The notes under the pieces: generated by a model
The model's database searches: none
The model's input: only the letters and a program-made list of their open reading frames with translations
What the model was told of the DNA's origin: nothing
Shown here: positions 1 through 12,940 of the stretch, one piece after another
Position numbering within the stretch: the stretch's first letter is position 1
How the letters are laid out: every line of letters starts with the position of its first letter
NCBI GenBank assembly: GCA_004794785.1
Contig: SJOL01008635.1
Location: 545,773-609,772, forward strand
Length of the DNA: 64,000 nucleotides
Direction: 5' to 3'
DNA from: Opisthorchis felineus
Lineage: Eukaryota; Platyhelminthes; Trematoda; Opisthorchiida; Opisthorchiidae
Made by a program: the position numbers and the translations under genes

Positions 1-160
1 AATCGATAACAAGTTGTGACAAGAGGTCGGCACTAACCCAAGCCTACACATAATGTTCCACCTAGAAGACGGACAGTGACTTGAAAAATTAACCGGATGT
101 AAGTGAATCGTCGACACGTACAACAGCAAACAAAATAAATAGTACGAACGGATAACTCAC

Positions 161-286
161 ACTATCTTCACTCAACCTTTTCACCGCCGGTAGAGTGTCT
201 GTATTCATGAGAGGTTTGGGAGTTGTACCATCGTTAAACGAATTCTTCGCTGACACTGTTGTTGGCGTCGATTCCCCACGCCACAT
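161..286 (-). CDS. Candidate 126-nt symmetric exon of the putative micro-exon gene
   Basis: The reverse strand has an acceptor ending TTCATTAG just above 286 and a perfect GTGAGT donor at 160-155. Between them are 42 uninterrupted codons that start and end on codon boundaries. The peptide begins MWRGESTPTTVSAKNSF and ends LPAVKRLSEDS. It is rich in Ser, Thr and Pro and probably disordered, like the other exons on this strand. The initial ATG falls directly after the acceptor, so it need not be a start codon. A shorter exon starting at the internal CAG near 261 is also possible but would not be symmetric. It lies furthest downstream of the exons assigned to this gene, so the 3' end of the gene is probably outside the window. 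No family is recognised. Confidence 0.4.
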
Positions 287-1491
287 CTAATGAACGTAAT
301 ATATGTTTCCACACAATCCAGAAGAAGCAACAATTGGACGGGTCATGTTATCGGTTTGTGTAATAAAACACCAATTGATCTCAACTGCTGCTGTATGAAG
401 TAGCAGACCGGATCGGAGCGTAAGAACAACTAGCGTCCGTACAAATGACCACGGTGTACGAGCATCCCCCCATAATATAAGCATTTTTTTGGATGAGACA
501 TGTGTTGAACCTTTTTGTACTTAAATTTCTCTACTAATGTATGGGGTCATTTTAGCCGACATCGAATAAATAATAGACACCTCAACTTTAATCCACGGCT
601 TCCTATGAAATAGTATCAGCTTGAATCTGATACCACTAGATTTGTGCATGGACTCGTAGTCATTGCAAGTGCCATGCCTTTGTATTGGCAACAGATGGTG
701 ATTCAGTTCTACTAAAAAATGTACACCGGTGCTGTTGACAAAATATACTCGAGAATTTAGGTCGCATGAGGTGTTAAACAAAAAAATGTGCTGGCAGTCC
801 GGTGAAAGCATGCATTGATAGCTGTAGTATTTACAAGATTTGGCTGCTACACAAGGAAAATTTTGTAGAGATCGTACGACACTCTGAACTAGCTCACCGG
901 GCACATTTTTCAGAGTAACTAGTCAAAGTGAATAATAGTTTGCATAGAATGGACAGCCCTAAGGCAAGTGAATGTTCGACGTCAAGTCACTACTGTGATG
1001 GAAATTGTTAAAGAAAGCTCAGGGCTCTCAGTCGTTCAAGGAGCTTTGGAAGATGCAAATATGCGGTTTTGCCAGGAGCGCAACTACCATCCCGCTATTT
1101 TCATTTGCTTTCTAAAATATACAGACCGAATGGCTTCGCAAGGGAAGCTCAAACCAAACCCTGAAAATTGTCCAAATAACTGATGGAGTAGACCTGAATT
1201 TGCAGGCTGCTGCTGTCCATGAAAACATGAGCAACACCATAGATAGGGCTTTTTAGAAAAGCAGAAGGATTTTTTATGAGTGTAATCACCACAAATCTAC
1301 CTCACAGTTTGTTAGGGACGTATAAGTACTCGTAGGTTCCAAATCCGCCCCTAATCACCTGTGTGAAAGAGGTTAGGTTGAGCAGTATAGACTTACTAGA
1401 ATAATCGGCAGAGGAAGAGGGGTACAGATGGATCTACATCTATGTTCATATCCACAACACTATTTGGACCTCTGTTTCTAGACCGGCTTTC

Positions 1492-1540
<49 letters not shown>

Positions 1541-3120
1541 CTGTCTGTCCGCCCTTTCGTCTGTCTATCCGCATGTATGTTCCCGATCGTTATGAAAAGC
1601 TTACCACTACGGGCCGTGAAGGCAAGAATGCGATTATTCGACTTGTCTTATCTCCAGTCCAATGTAACGCCTTTTCTGCCTTCCTACTGTAATGCTTGTA
1701 ACACCTGCCATATTGGGTAGGTACCCCATTTATGTGCTTCCACGTGGTAGCAAAGCGGAACCATCTAACACCTCATGTTGCGCGGGTAACGATACGCAAT
1801 ATATCGAAATCACGGAAGGCTCCCGACCGACGTGAATAATATGTAATCTTGAAAGAACCTCGAGGGCTAGGACTGCCTGATGATTATTAAGGTGGATGAA
1901 AGTGATGGCGACTTGTCCAAACTTTTTAGCTACCTCACAGTCAGTCTTGAAAAACTATAACAGAATCACGGTGACATAACGCACGCTGCACAGAGCATCA
2001 ATGTTTAGAATGCCAGCATTTCCCTAAAGTTTAGAAACGAATATTGATCCAAAGACTATGAGGTATTGAAGCGTTTCACGAAATCACTGAATGTTCTGTG
2101 GCTCGCAGTGGTTACTAAGCTATAGAATACTTTTTAAAGTGGATACATTATTTTGCTAAAAAGGTGACTCCATTTTTGTGGAAGTGTCAACAAGTGTTCC
2201 GCTCAGTTCCCTTACTATTACGCCGCGGCTCCTAATTCTTCAAAGATTTGCCCTAAAATACTTTATATTTATTTATTAATATTTAGTTTGGGCTCACCCG
2301 CATTCGAACGAACTAGCACTTGTAAACTGCCACTTTCTTCTAAGGAAATTAAAGATTTACTTGTATATAATTTAGCGTCCATGACTTCGAATACGCTATT
2401 CCGAGCATTCAAACAGTATCTTCGATTTAGGGGTAGTTTGATCAAATTGGATTTCAGTGGCCCCGAAGTCCGCAGCTGCGGTATCTCTGGATTGCTCTTT
2501 CACTTTAAATTACAGTTGATGAGCCATTTATTTGAGCCGTGTTATGGTTGAATGCAAGTGGTTCTTCCGCTGATGAGTCACAGTAACTATCTGTCTATTT
2601 TGCGGGTGTGCGGAGCTAATATTGACTTAAGCGCGCTTCCATTAGACTACGCAATATAATTAGCCATCTTCCGCTTGTCCAAATGCTTTGAGCAGGGCAT
2701 AGTGAGCTCATCGGCAAACTTACAGACAAGTTACAGAAATAAGTTGATGACAATGACTATTTAACGCTGTTCCCCGCATGTGTTTTTAAAGTAAAAATCA
2801 GGAGTCCACAGAAGCCTGAATTATCTAACCTAACTGAACGCCAAGCGTAACCGTTTAGAGAGGATGACAGTACATCGAACAATATCCGTATAACAGTTTT
2901 AAGTAAGTTCGGTCAGCGACATTCAAGTTTAGGGAACATTGTAGTCACCAGTAGTTCCGGTTGTTTTAATCTCAAGCAAATTGCTTTACGTTCATTTACT
3001 GCCCACCTGTGACCAAAAAGCAGCAGGAAAAAACAAAGGTGACAGATTGCATAGAAATTACATTATTGTGCTCAGGAGATGACAAGAAAAATCCCTTGGT
3101 TTCTAGATCAGTTTTTTTAC
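287..3120. other. No gene recognised; probable intron
   Basis: Apart from the TA repeat, I see only short chance reading frames here. The longest is 127 codons on the minus strand at 521-904, with no recognisable motif. If the exons at 161-286 and 3121-3195 belong to one gene, this is an intron. Confidence 0.5.
1493..1538. repeat. (TA)n microsatellite
   Basis: About 46 bases of perfect TA dinucleotide repeat, followed by a short stretch rich in CTGT. There is no sign of a gene around it. Confidence 0.97.
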
Positions 3121-3195
3121 CTTTGGAGAACTCTTCTTTGAAGATAGCGCGGCCACATTAGTTGTCGAACTTATGGAAGCATTCGCAATGCTTAC
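3121..3195 (-). CDS. 75-nt symmetric exon of the putative micro-exon gene
   Basis: On the reverse strand a strong pyrimidine-rich acceptor (TCTTTTTCAACTTACTACAG) precedes 25 codons that end AAG, followed by a GTAAAA donor. Both edges fall between codons. The peptide starts VSIANASISSTTNVAAL and ends SSKKSSPK, so it is Ser/Thr-rich with a basic tail. The closing Pro-Lys before the donor resembles the end of the 24.5 kb 36-nt exon. The donor is weaker than GTRAGT. Alternative phases run into a stop, which supports the phase-0 reading. Confidence 0.5.
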
Positions 3196-4275
3196 CTGTA
3201 GTAAGTTGAAAAAGATGTTTTCTTTTTTAGCCAGGATTTGAAAAAATATCCTCGTGTCAGTTAGAATCACTGCAGAAAAAGTACCTTGTATTTGCGCATT
3301 GTGCTGTTATTTGAGTTGCCTCGAGGTTTTCACAGTCATGATTTTTCAGTCAGATGATATCCGTGAAATGTGTGTGGACCGTACAGAAATGGGTATTGAC
3401 AATATTTGTGCATGAATGGGCAGAGTATAATAAATCCGGCCCTTCACACTTCATCTGGTATCCCCGTAATATTGTATGTCAGCTTAGCTTTTGGTACAAG
3501 GAGGTCAAGTGTTATTAGGAGTACTGAGAGAGAAGGTTGCAATCACCACTAGTGCTGTTTGTAGATAGTGTTATTGTATCAGCTAAAATCCGCCGACGGT
3601 GATCGAATTAACTTTAATCCTATTTGGTATGGTAAAATTTTGGTGGACACATTTTTGTATTGAACTGATATGAAAAAAGGTTTTTAGAGGAGCTACGTTA
3701 TCCGCTACGTTATCCAAAGCGGTTCAGCGCAAGAGTAGCCTCACAGATCATAAAGTGGCTTGTATCCATTTATATGCTACTGAGTTTCAGAAACTTTGAA
3801 AACGGAGAAGTGAAACTACTGCATTAACTGTCAAAGGTGCTGAGCAATTAAAAGTTAATGTAAGGGAGTGAGGAGCAAGCCTCCGGTTTTCAGAAAATCG
3901 ATAATACTGGGAGTTAGTCAACGTGACTGGCATGAAAATATCAAATATAAGCTGAAAAAGCATCCTTGTACACTCAAGTACTCTTGACATTGGGATAAAA
4001 AGGACATTTCTTGGTGACATAAAAAAGGGGCCAACCGAAGGATAAGCTAAGGTGAATGAATTCATCCTACAGACACAGCGAGCACTCCGGGTTTCAACAA
4101 ACTCAACAAACATTAAACTTTGCAGACCGGGCGAAAGCATTATAGAACCGATTCTGGAAAATGGGATTGTTGCTCGATAAGATCATCCGTCGAAACACGG
4201 TATGCGAAACAACTTGTAACATTGTAATGAATCCCCTGTCATGGATGTGTATTCCATTGACTGTTCGTTCTTCAC

Positions 4276-4357
4276 CTGCGCCACATGCAACGTCAGATAC
4301 CACACTACCGCTCACGTTCATCGTGTCGTAGCGCGGTCTGGCCATCGGGTTCTGGGA
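4276..4357 (-). CDS. Candidate exon with two possible donors (42 or 82 nt)
   Basis: The acceptor (AACTTCCTACTTACTCAG) is strong. Reading starts TCC CAG AAC, peptide SQNPMARPRYDTMN, up to a GTGAGC donor at 4315. That gives a 42-nt symmetric exon (4316-4357). If that donor is skipped, the frame continues VSGSVVSDVACGA to a CAG/GTGAAG donor at 4275, which gives 82 nt and changes phase. The 42-nt form fits the phase-0 pattern of the neighbouring exons and would join in frame to the 75-nt exon at 3121-3195. The AG-TCCCAG start recurs at 13603. Confidence 0.45.
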
Positions 4358-7300
4358 CTGAGTAAGTAGGAAGTTTAGAAGTATTCCTGTTCTAATCTCT
4401 CTAAAATGAGATAGACAGTTGTTGAGCTCGTTTTAACCACGAGGGTGGCGCGTTACTCTCGATTACGCCTTATCACTCGCGCTTGGATCAAGTTTTAGCG
4501 CTAAAAGTTTACTAAAGCGGAGCACAATTGAGTAGGTAAGTTCGAAACAAACAGGCACTAGCGGGTAATAACTAGTAATACTTTCAACTTCCGCTTCGAC
4601 GAGATGATTTCATTATCGGTGGATACTGCTTCGGGATCTCGCGGACGTTTCATAAAGTGCAGAAATACGACAACGGGAGAGTTGGTGGACAAAACCAAGA
4701 AATTTGAGTAACCACAAACGTACAGACAAACGACAACACTTACCGTTGGAACGTGTTGCGACTTATTTCGAACTGAAGTAATCTCTCACAAAGACCCTAG
4801 GGCGAAATCTACTTGAATCATTTCCGGACAAGGGCAGCCTAGCATATGGTGTATGTCACCGTGCACTGACAGTATCCGTGTAACATTGTCTTGCTGACGC
4901 TATCCATTGATCGTCAAAAAACACACCTACCTTTCCATTACGTGAAAGTGGCCTGTCACGAGGTCGGTGACCATGGATGTAGAAGGTAACAGGCAAAGTT
5001 TTGGCTCCCTGTCTGATTTCCCACGTCAGTCATGATACACGACACCAGGTCCCTGCACGCTTTGCTTATGGATTTTGAGCCATTTTCTGAAGTACACAGA
5101 GTGTCCGAAAACAGTCATTCGTATTATCTTTATAAATACTTCGACCAGGTCCTTCGTCTCTGGGGCATATATTCGTCTTCTGTATGCAGGTTTGAGGGGT
5201 AGGTTCACCTGGACCAAAAACTTAATCTATCGACTAAGGAAAAATACCGCCGTAATATGTCCAGTCCACAAAAAATGACGTGAAGCGAACTCCCGACTGA
5301 GCGCTTTCTGATGAGTGCAGTTAACGGCATATATGCTGTTTTTAGTTGTGAGTCGCTTTCACTCAACACAGGATCGTGGATGAAAAAATATGACTATGCT
5401 CGAGTGATATGTACAGAATGTCATCTGTCAAGAAATGACTTTTGCCGGGAATTTTGAGGGGGCATAATGCCAGTGCAAGCCCAGTTGGCGAGTAACACAT
5501 TCTCCGTTGTCAATGAATGTTCCGAAACTAGAAGTCCACTCACTAGGATATCGGGAAGTAACTTCAAGTTAAACCAAAGGAACATGCTATAGTATTTTGT
5601 TTTCAATTCCTTTACAAGCTGTCCCGACAGCTTTGGTAGGAGTAAGACTACAAACAGCCAGAGTATCGATGAAGCGGTGATCCCTCCGGTGGATCCGGCA
5701 TCGTATATCAGTAATTTTCCGGCAACCCTGCCAGTTGCCTATCCAAATTCAAATATGCAGCAGCGCCACAGAAACTTTCTGACGTATCCAAAGTCAGATG
5801 TAGCTTTATTTGATACTGTGACATTAGATCAGTTCACCTAAACAGGCTACAGTTTTGCCTAGGTTGTATTTACCTGCCATTGCGGCCAAGACTCTTCATA
5901 AACTAAGACCAGGTGGGAAACTCACCCTACTCATTGAAAATACCACTCTCAATTGACCCCTAGATGATGAGGTAACGAAACTGATGAGGAACTACCTCCC
6001 TGGCTTGTAAGCTCTTCCGACCAATGGAAAACTACGTTGATTGTGTCTGCATATGTGAACCTTTGTAGGTGAATACAAGTTTTGAACCTGCCGTGTTCTG
6101 CCGCTTTAGCCAAGTTGTGTTTCGGCACCTCTGGTAGTGCCCCTGATGCACTTAAGTTACATTGTGTAGTCTGAATCTGCTTTTTGTTAGGCTAGCCCTT
6201 GACAAGATGCCCAGGCTCTTGAACGAAGCATATAGAAACCAGTCAGTCGCGTACACACTAAGTATTCGTAACTAGCCTATTCAAGGTCATCAAATGTAGT
6301 TATCTGCATAAATTTACATGAGGAAATATAAAGCAGCAAATAACGAAGTAGCATCAGCCTATTGGTACAAACCCCAAATGGCCTACTGACTACCCACCAC
6401 AGGAATCTCAGACAACTGCAATCCTGTGCAGGCACAATGATCCGAATAAGCATTTCCCGATGTCAGAACAAGCCGCAGTCAAGCTTTGCGAAGAAACTTA
6501 CCGGGTTGCCATTTAATTCATTCGGAAAAGACGGGTTTCAAAGATTATCTTTTGAAAGAAATCGATGCGCTCGAAAACTGGATGATCTAGAATGAGCTGT
6601 CATAAACTTTACCAACGTTACAAAACTTGCACACAGCTTTTCGAGTACCCTGATGAGCTGGATGTCACGTGGATTTTGATGTACGGCAGCAAAGCACTGA
6701 ACAGTGATGTGATGCTGCCAATAACGCTGATGATGATAATGATGGTGATGATGATGATGGTGATAGATTTCGTTAAGTAGCCGACTTCTGATGTATCGTG
6801 CAATGGGGGAGAGTAGTTTATGTGCCGTTTCCGAGGCCACTTCATCTGATGGCAAATACCGGATGTTCATTCTAACTACCTGATATTCACAACTCTGACA
6901 ACTATCCAGGGTGGTTACTGGTCTCCACAGTCTTTGTCAAGCTCCAGAGCGCCAGTCTGCGTCCAAGGTGCTTTCTCCAAATCATGTATACTAACGGTAC
7001 AATTCAGACGGTGAAATTTACCTGAAATATTTTTTGGGAAACCTACTGTAGTACTACACTGAGTCACCCATTTCAACCTTGAACATTAAGGGCATTGCTG
7101 TGTGACGCTGACCTCGTCGAAACTGTAAGCCTCATATACCGCCACGTTGCCTTGACGGGACAAGTAGCTTTTCCAAAGGTTAGTCCTGACCTTCGACCCT
7201 CGATGTGGCTTTCGTACCATTGCAAGTCGTGAGCTCGTTTTTCTGACAGAAAGTATTGTCAGGCTGAAGGGGTTTTTCGGTGAGTTAGAGTTCTAAACCA

Positions 7301-8570
7301 TAAGCACTGCCTCAATATAGATAAGTTCCCTTCGTTGGTTCCGCGTGTTGTTACAATCCTCGCACACCACCATGTGGCAAGGATGCAGACGTTACCCTGA
7401 TACAAAGGCTACCAAAGAAAGATAGTCGTACTTCAGCGAAAGCAGTCAGCCTGAAGACGGATAGCCTCTTAACTGTGGATATCACGGCCTACATGTCATA
7501 CGTTGTATATTATAAACCTAAGACTTGTGAAGTCGTCAACTTTCAGTTGTCAAGTCCGTATTTGTGTCACTGGCTGCTTCCGATTATCTGTAGCATCAGC
7601 GTCCGGCATCCAGGGTCCTCTTAGTAACTCTATCGTTGTAGTTTGAACTATACTATGCGGCCTTCCGGGTTCCAGCTTGAACATACTAAAGTTCACGTGA
7701 CAACAATCAACAGAATCTTACGCCAACCTATGAACTGCCCCTGCGTTGACAGGTATCAAATGTCGAAGCTTTTGGGCAGTGTTTCCAACCATTGTGGAAC
7801 GCAGATAGACGTATGCTATTGGGGGTAGCGTCCGCAGTAGCTAAGTTGATATCGCATCCGTTCGGTCACAGATTCTAGCTCTCCTTACAAGGTGAGTAGA
7901 TTTTCGTGTGGTTTAGAGAACTGTATTGTTTCTGAATGTCATTTTGATGTAACTAGCCACTTTCAGGACTTTCTTCACTCATTCCTCTCGTGCTATTCTG
8001 TCTTGGGTGCCGCAGTGCGGATGTATCTAAGCATTCGTGTTCTTTTGGGGTCCTGGAAGTAGAATTCAGTTTATCTTAAGTTATGTCATCCGAAACCATT
8101 TTTTAAGACCTGTTTGCTAGATACTTGATTAGGTTTGTACTGCATATCCATAGCTTTGTGGAAGTCTGTACTGGCATGACCACGGTGTATCGACGGAGAA
8201 TAGAGTACAGCGTTTACCTGAAAAACTGAAGTCTGTCGTTGATTTCACTGTCCACAGAAAACTCGATTGCAAATGGCTCTATCGACCAGATATACCTCCT
8301 TTCCAGAGACTAAAAATAAGAGCGACTTTAAAGTGCATCATGCGAACGCTCTGTAAAAAAAGCCCCGGGTTGTTCTTTTCTTCAAAGGGAAATTCTCACG
8401 CTCCTAGATTGGACTTCGCATTCACCTGAGCGCCTGAGCACATGGAAAGAACGTTTACAAACCTCGTTTTTAACAAATTGAAGCTTGTAATCTATGGTGC
8501 CAAGCGCTTACCATTACAGCAGCTAAAATGCACTCCATTGGGAGTGGCCGCCTGAGGAATTTCCACTTAC
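4358..8570. other. No confident gene; possible cryptic exons and one RTE tail
   Basis: The stretch holds the RTE 3' tail at 6681-6765 and several weak exon-like segments on the minus strand. One is an open 78-nt segment at 4931-5008 with a GTAGGT donor but a purine-rich acceptor. Another is a 29-nt segment at 5872-5900 with a GTAAAT donor. None is strong enough to annotate as an exon. Otherwise I see nothing. Confidence 0.4.
6681..6765 (+). mobile_element. RTE-type retrotransposon 3' tail with (GAT)n end
   Basis: The stretch GTACGGCAGCAAAGCACTGA followed by an AACGCTGATGATGAT run matches, in the opposite orientation, the 3' end of the RTE copy at 29431 (TTGTACGGCAGCGAAGCATC, then TGTCAATGATGATG). 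RTE elements typically end in short tandem repeats. Only the tail is recognisable. The several hundred bases upstream do not give clear reverse-transcriptase homology by eye. Confidence 0.6.
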
Positions 8571-8600
8571 CGCGAACTTCTGCGAAACAAGCTGTTGAGC
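8571..8600 (-). CDS. 30-nt symmetric micro-exon
   Basis: The acceptor GCACTTCCAACCTCAG is pyrimidine-rich and the donor GTAAGTGG is near consensus. Between them are exactly ten codons, peptide AQQLVSQKFA, with both edges between codons. Size and phase match the other small exons on this strand. It is too short for homology, so support comes only from splice signals, phase and neighbours. Confidence 0.5.
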
Positions 8601-8867
8601 CTGAGGTTGGAAGTGCGGCTGCTTGAAAATTTGTGGACGCGAAAGTTGATTAAAAGCTCAGTGATCTAATACTCTAAGGTGATGTCGTTCTTTAGCATTA
8701 GTGTTGGGAGAAAAAACGAATAAAACAGTTTTCAGAGGTAACAGCTCTTTCAGATGAGGATAACGACACCTCTTTTGAAATGAATATAATTCTCCCAGTT
8801 AAAACCCAATAATTCCAGTTTAATTGTGTATACACAGAGGGGTCGAGCCTTTTAGAAATAGACACGA

Positions 8868-8934
8868 AGATAGACAGATAAGTAGATAGGTAGATGGATG
8901 GATGGATAGATATATAGACAGGTAGATAAGATGA
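8868..8934. repeat. Degenerate GATA/GGTA tetranucleotide repeat
   Basis: Interrupted run of GATA, GTAGATA and GATG units, a decayed relative of the long GATA array at 10.8 kb. Confidence 0.9.
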
Positions 8935-8990
8935 GATATCCATAGATCATTTAGTCGGATCGCCTTATCAGTTCAGTGGAATTTACTCAC

Positions 8991-9035
8991 CTGACTTGAC
9001 TTCAAAGCAGCTGGCCTTGGTGGGGAGGATCCTGA
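8991..9035 (-). CDS. 45-nt symmetric exon, Ser/Pro-rich
   Basis: A GTGAGTAAATTCC donor follows 15 codons, peptide SGSSPPRPAALKSSQ. The acceptor is CATTCAATCCCGAAACGCAG. Phase is 0 on both sides. The same 13-base intron start (GTGAGTAAATTCC) recurs after another exon-like segment at 39802-39825, which hints that exon plus intron edge was duplicated. A second AG four bases inside the exon is a possible competing acceptor. Composition fits the other exons. Confidence 0.5.
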
Positions 9036-9699
9036 CTGCGTTTCGGGATTGAATGCAGGTAGAAGGATACCAAAAATTAAATTAAAATTTTATGCCAGAA
9101 TAATAGCTAATCAAAGGAATATTAAAGCTGCAGCTGCTTGCTCAGCCATTGGTCTATGACCAACAACCAAAGAGTTGGATCGGGTTTGCGCATACCCGAA
9201 ATGTGTCGATTCGCGCTTTGGCACACCAAAATGCATTTAGGAGCTGATGTGGGGAAAGCGCCTGTCCTAAGTAGATGTGAAAGCAGAAGAAAATCTGCTT
9301 GTTTCGCACATACATCCCAAAAGCTTTTCAAAATGAGAAGTCATGGAGGCTAGTCAGGACACAGGTGTGTACTTAACGCTGTCTTAAAAAAGACTGTTCT
9401 GATATACGGATAAGTAAATAAGCTATGTTTAAAGTTCGAAAATACAAGAAGTAGTCTTCATGCCTGGTGTCACAGCAAACACGTGTTCGTTAATGAAAGG
9501 GAGGTGCTATTCACAAACTGGCCTTCACATACTTGTGGCATATATGCAGGAGCTTATTCACATAGATTCCACAGGCCAAAATACATATAATCGAGGAGAT
9601 ATATTTTTCTGGGTCAGAAAAATTCACATCCAGTAGTATTTTAATACTGAGAAGCTAAGAAAAATAGGGACATAGATTCAGAAAATTCAGGAAACTCAC

Positions 9700-9717
9700 A
9701 GCATTTGGGGACTGGTG
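9700..9717 (-). CDS. 18-nt symmetric micro-exon
   Basis: A strong acceptor (GTGTTCCTCGTTCGCAG) is followed by six codons, HQSPNA, and a GTGAGTTTCC donor. A second AG after the first two codons would give a 12-nt version (SPNA), an alternative acceptor choice that keeps frame. The AG-TCCC junction at that second site resembles 4357 and 13603. Confidence 0.45.
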
Positions 9718-10837
9718 CTGCGAACGAGGAACACTTTTTGGTGTTGAGGCTTCATAACTCGAGGGCTGCGGAAGCAATCAATGGGCATTACTTCTCAAGG
9801 TAAGACACATCCATAGTCTTAGCATGACAAATATGCAAGATATCGACTAACTGCTTCCAGAATAGTAGGCGAAAAATATTTCGTTCTCTTTAAATACACC
9901 TTAGTGTTTAAGGTTTACTAAAATTCCGCAGGACGTAGAACTAGTCGGTCTCAAAACGACGAAGCAGGTAAAAGGCCATCGAGAATTTCCAATAAATCTT
10001 CCGCGTCACATGTGAATACAAACTATTCGAGATCCTGAGTGCCGGCCTAACTGAGATCGTGACCAACCCTGGAGTTGCAAACCTATTGAAAAACCGCATA
10101 CATGGAACACACTTCTGACGCTCTTTCTAATCTCACATTATTGATGCAGTCTGTATTCGGCGAGTGCAAACGCCAAGAGAGCTTCCCATTCTCCATGAAT
10201 TGTGATTCGTCCCATTGTTTTCAACTTACTTTAGCAAATCACTTGACCTTTGGAACAACCAAGCGTCGTTATCATGTTCTACGATACATTTTTACGATTC
10301 TACCACCATTCGAACCCATTCCACCCAAAGAATGAATAACACGGTTTTATTCAATCATCTATCTCTGTAGCTCACAAATACTTAGTTGATTTAGCTGATA
10401 AGCTCCCAGAACTCGATGGAAACAATAGCGCTTTGGACAAAGGTAAAAGATCACAGCTTGCGTCGATCATATCTTCACTTTTCGACAAGAAGGGGAACTA
10501 CGACACTCCTTCCGACGACTAACGATAGTGGACCTTCTTGATCTCAAATATGCTTCCGATTCCTTTGATCATCAAAAACTATGGCACTGTCTGGCAATGA
10601 AGTTTGCCCCTTGCCTATTATTTACTGTTATAAAGGGCTCATATGCCTCTTCTTGTGAGCGCATAATTGTCTACAGCAAGTTCCCTCCTGACTTCTCAAC
10701 ATCCAGTGTTGTCAAGTAATGTTCCTGTCGCTTTTTCTCTTCAACTTCGTAATCGATATGCTGCGTAATATTCTTTACCCGCCTTTAACAAGTCGGGGAT
10801 CGAAATACTCCAAGAGTGCTTGCACGCCGACATTGAG

Positions 10838-10920
<83 letters not shown>

Positions 10921-10957
10921 GATAGATAGATGGACAGATAGATAGATAGAGGATAGA
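10838..10957. repeat. (GATA)n microsatellite
   Basis: About 120 bases of nearly perfect GATA tetranucleotide with a few interruptions at the right end (GGACA, GAGGATA). Confidence 0.98.
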
Positions 10958-11722
10958 TAGAGCATCCTCAGAAGCGGAAAAAAACCCATTCCTTCGTGGT
11001 GTTTATTCTTTGTTGTTCCTCTGGCTTGTTAGTAGCTGGGATTCCTTTCCAGCCTATGAATCAGCCCGTGTTCTACTCGGAGTCCCCAGCTTTACGTTTG
11101 ATTACGTTTTCTTAGATTTATTTTGTAGGCGTTGAATTTGATTGCACTTGTTTGTAAATAGTTTTTCATCGCATTTTGTTTTATGCGTATTTTCATATGC
11201 ATATTTGCGAACGACTTAACATTGGCTATTCAGGAGGATTAAGTCTGCAGCAGTGTTTGAAGCTCTTCTTGGGGACCAGGGCTGTTCAGACGAGGCTGAA
11301 CAACGGCCAACCCTAACTAGCCATATGCGTGTGTAGTTGTTTGCTATCATTAGGGGCGCGGGGTGCAAGTCAACTTTAGCATACAACATGGATCTTAGCT
11401 AGTAAGTCATCAGCATTCAACTTGGAAATTATTGGCCATCATTTGGGCGTGTCGTCGGGTTCATAACTGCTTCTTTTTGAGCACTCGCTAAGCTTATTCA
11501 CTCTGGCTAATACCACATTTTGAGTGTTCAGCTGATTGCACCTAAGGCTCAATGCAAATCACCAGTACCATCATCTGCTGTACGCGGTGGTCCATGGAAG
11601 CACTCGGACGTTGCGGACAAATTTGGAGAAAGATAGCGGCCCATTCCTAACTCGGGCAGGCGTTTACTTATAAGCCACGAAATCATGTGTATTTCTAATT
11701 ATCAATTTAAACATTGCACTTG

Positions 11723-11743
11723 TTTACTTTACTTACTTTACTC
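11723..11743. repeat. Short (TTAC)n repeat
   Basis: Five units of TTAC/TTTAC. On the minus strand it mimics a GTAAGT donor, so a nearby exon call here would be unsafe. Confidence 0.7.
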
Positions 11744-12774
11744 AGCTGTTGATTTAGTGGAATAGCCTTGCCAATCATGGCTATCAGTTTAGCATCCGTC
11801 TAGTTGTGGCTGTTGGAGAGTTGACCCTCAGGTTCTGGGTGTATCAATTGTTACCAAATAGTCAGGTGACCAGTTCTTCTTCGCATGTCCGGTGAGATTC
11901 AGTGGGCAGGAATGCTCGTGTCAGGTGACACCACCCCTTCATTATTACAAACCGAAATACCCACTGTTTTGGCAGCTTATTTAAGCAACATGGGCTAAGT
12001 GCAAACTGTCGGCATCAATTGTCTCCCATCCGTGTTGCACATGCAGTGAACATATTCACCCCACCACAATCTCACTAGGTCGCCTTCGCATTCGAATTTT
12101 TTTCAGTTTCAGGTGAAGGTTGTGTACTGCATTTAATAGGCAGTGGGCATGTAACCCTGGGAAAGTTGCTCGCATCCGTTTTGCGTTCTTTCCGTGTGCT
12201 AAGTGAGTGTTTTGGTGGCTGAGTACAACGTACGGATTTGTGCAGGTACCTATGGCGTAGCATCTGGGTGCACAGTGTTGATGGCGGCAACTTTTCATCT
12301 CCGGCAATCGTAAAACCACATGCAGCCTAAAGCATAGACGTTTAAAGACCTGTTGCATTTATGATAGTGGTATTCGAGGCATGCTTACCTCCAATGTTTC
12401 ACGCGGTGTACCTGCACTTCTAGGGGTGACATTCTCAGTTATTTTACCCAAGGTTTGCTGTAAAATACAAAGGTAGTCTGGTAGTTATTAGGAATGACGG
12501 ATATTGCAACTGGTTGTCAATAAGTTGAATAAGTCCTTGAATAATAAACAAATACACGAGCCACTAAAGGTTTTGTAACACCCTTGCAATGAAACTTTGA
12601 AAGCTAACATCCCGTTGCACAAACTTCTCAGGTTCACGTGAGACTACCCCTATGATCCTGCACATTGTGTTTTCGGCCGAAGAGAGGTAATCCTGATGAC
12701 AATGTTTTTACCTCTTAAAAAATCGACGATTCGACTTTAACAGTAAAGTAAGGTCGTTTCTATAAAAAATACCG

Positions 12775-12940
12775 TTAGGCCTTAGCACCATCTCGGCGCC
12801 TACCTGAAGGAAGCACGAGGGCTGGGATACTGCCAGGTTGCCCAAGCCTAGACAGGAGGAATCAAGATACGGAGGCCGGGTTCGAATCCCCTTTCGATTG
12901 GTAAATGCGTGCTCTCACCAATGAACCATCTCACCCCGGT
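12775..12940 (+). repeat. Dispersed repeat with B-box-like GGTTCGAAT, copy 1
   Basis: AGGTTGCCCAAGCCTAGACA and GGGTTCGAATCC are shared, in the same order and orientation, with 34640-34745. The GGTTCGAAnCC core equals a pol III B box, so a tRNA-derived SINE is possible. No complete cloverleaf or A box is evident. It could equally be the tail of another transposon. Confidence 0.55.

Noticed and set aside
6601..6780. CRISPR array or tandem satellite
   Set aside because: Only simple-sequence repeats are present; no array of equal repeats and spacers occurs anywhere in the window.
6538..6870. His-rich peptide encoded by the GAT/ATC repeat
   Set aside because: The poly-His run is only the translation of the microsatellite at the RTE tail.
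10741..10989. Membrane-like Ile/Tyr/Leu/Ser-repeat protein
   Set aside because: It is the translation of the GATA microsatellite.
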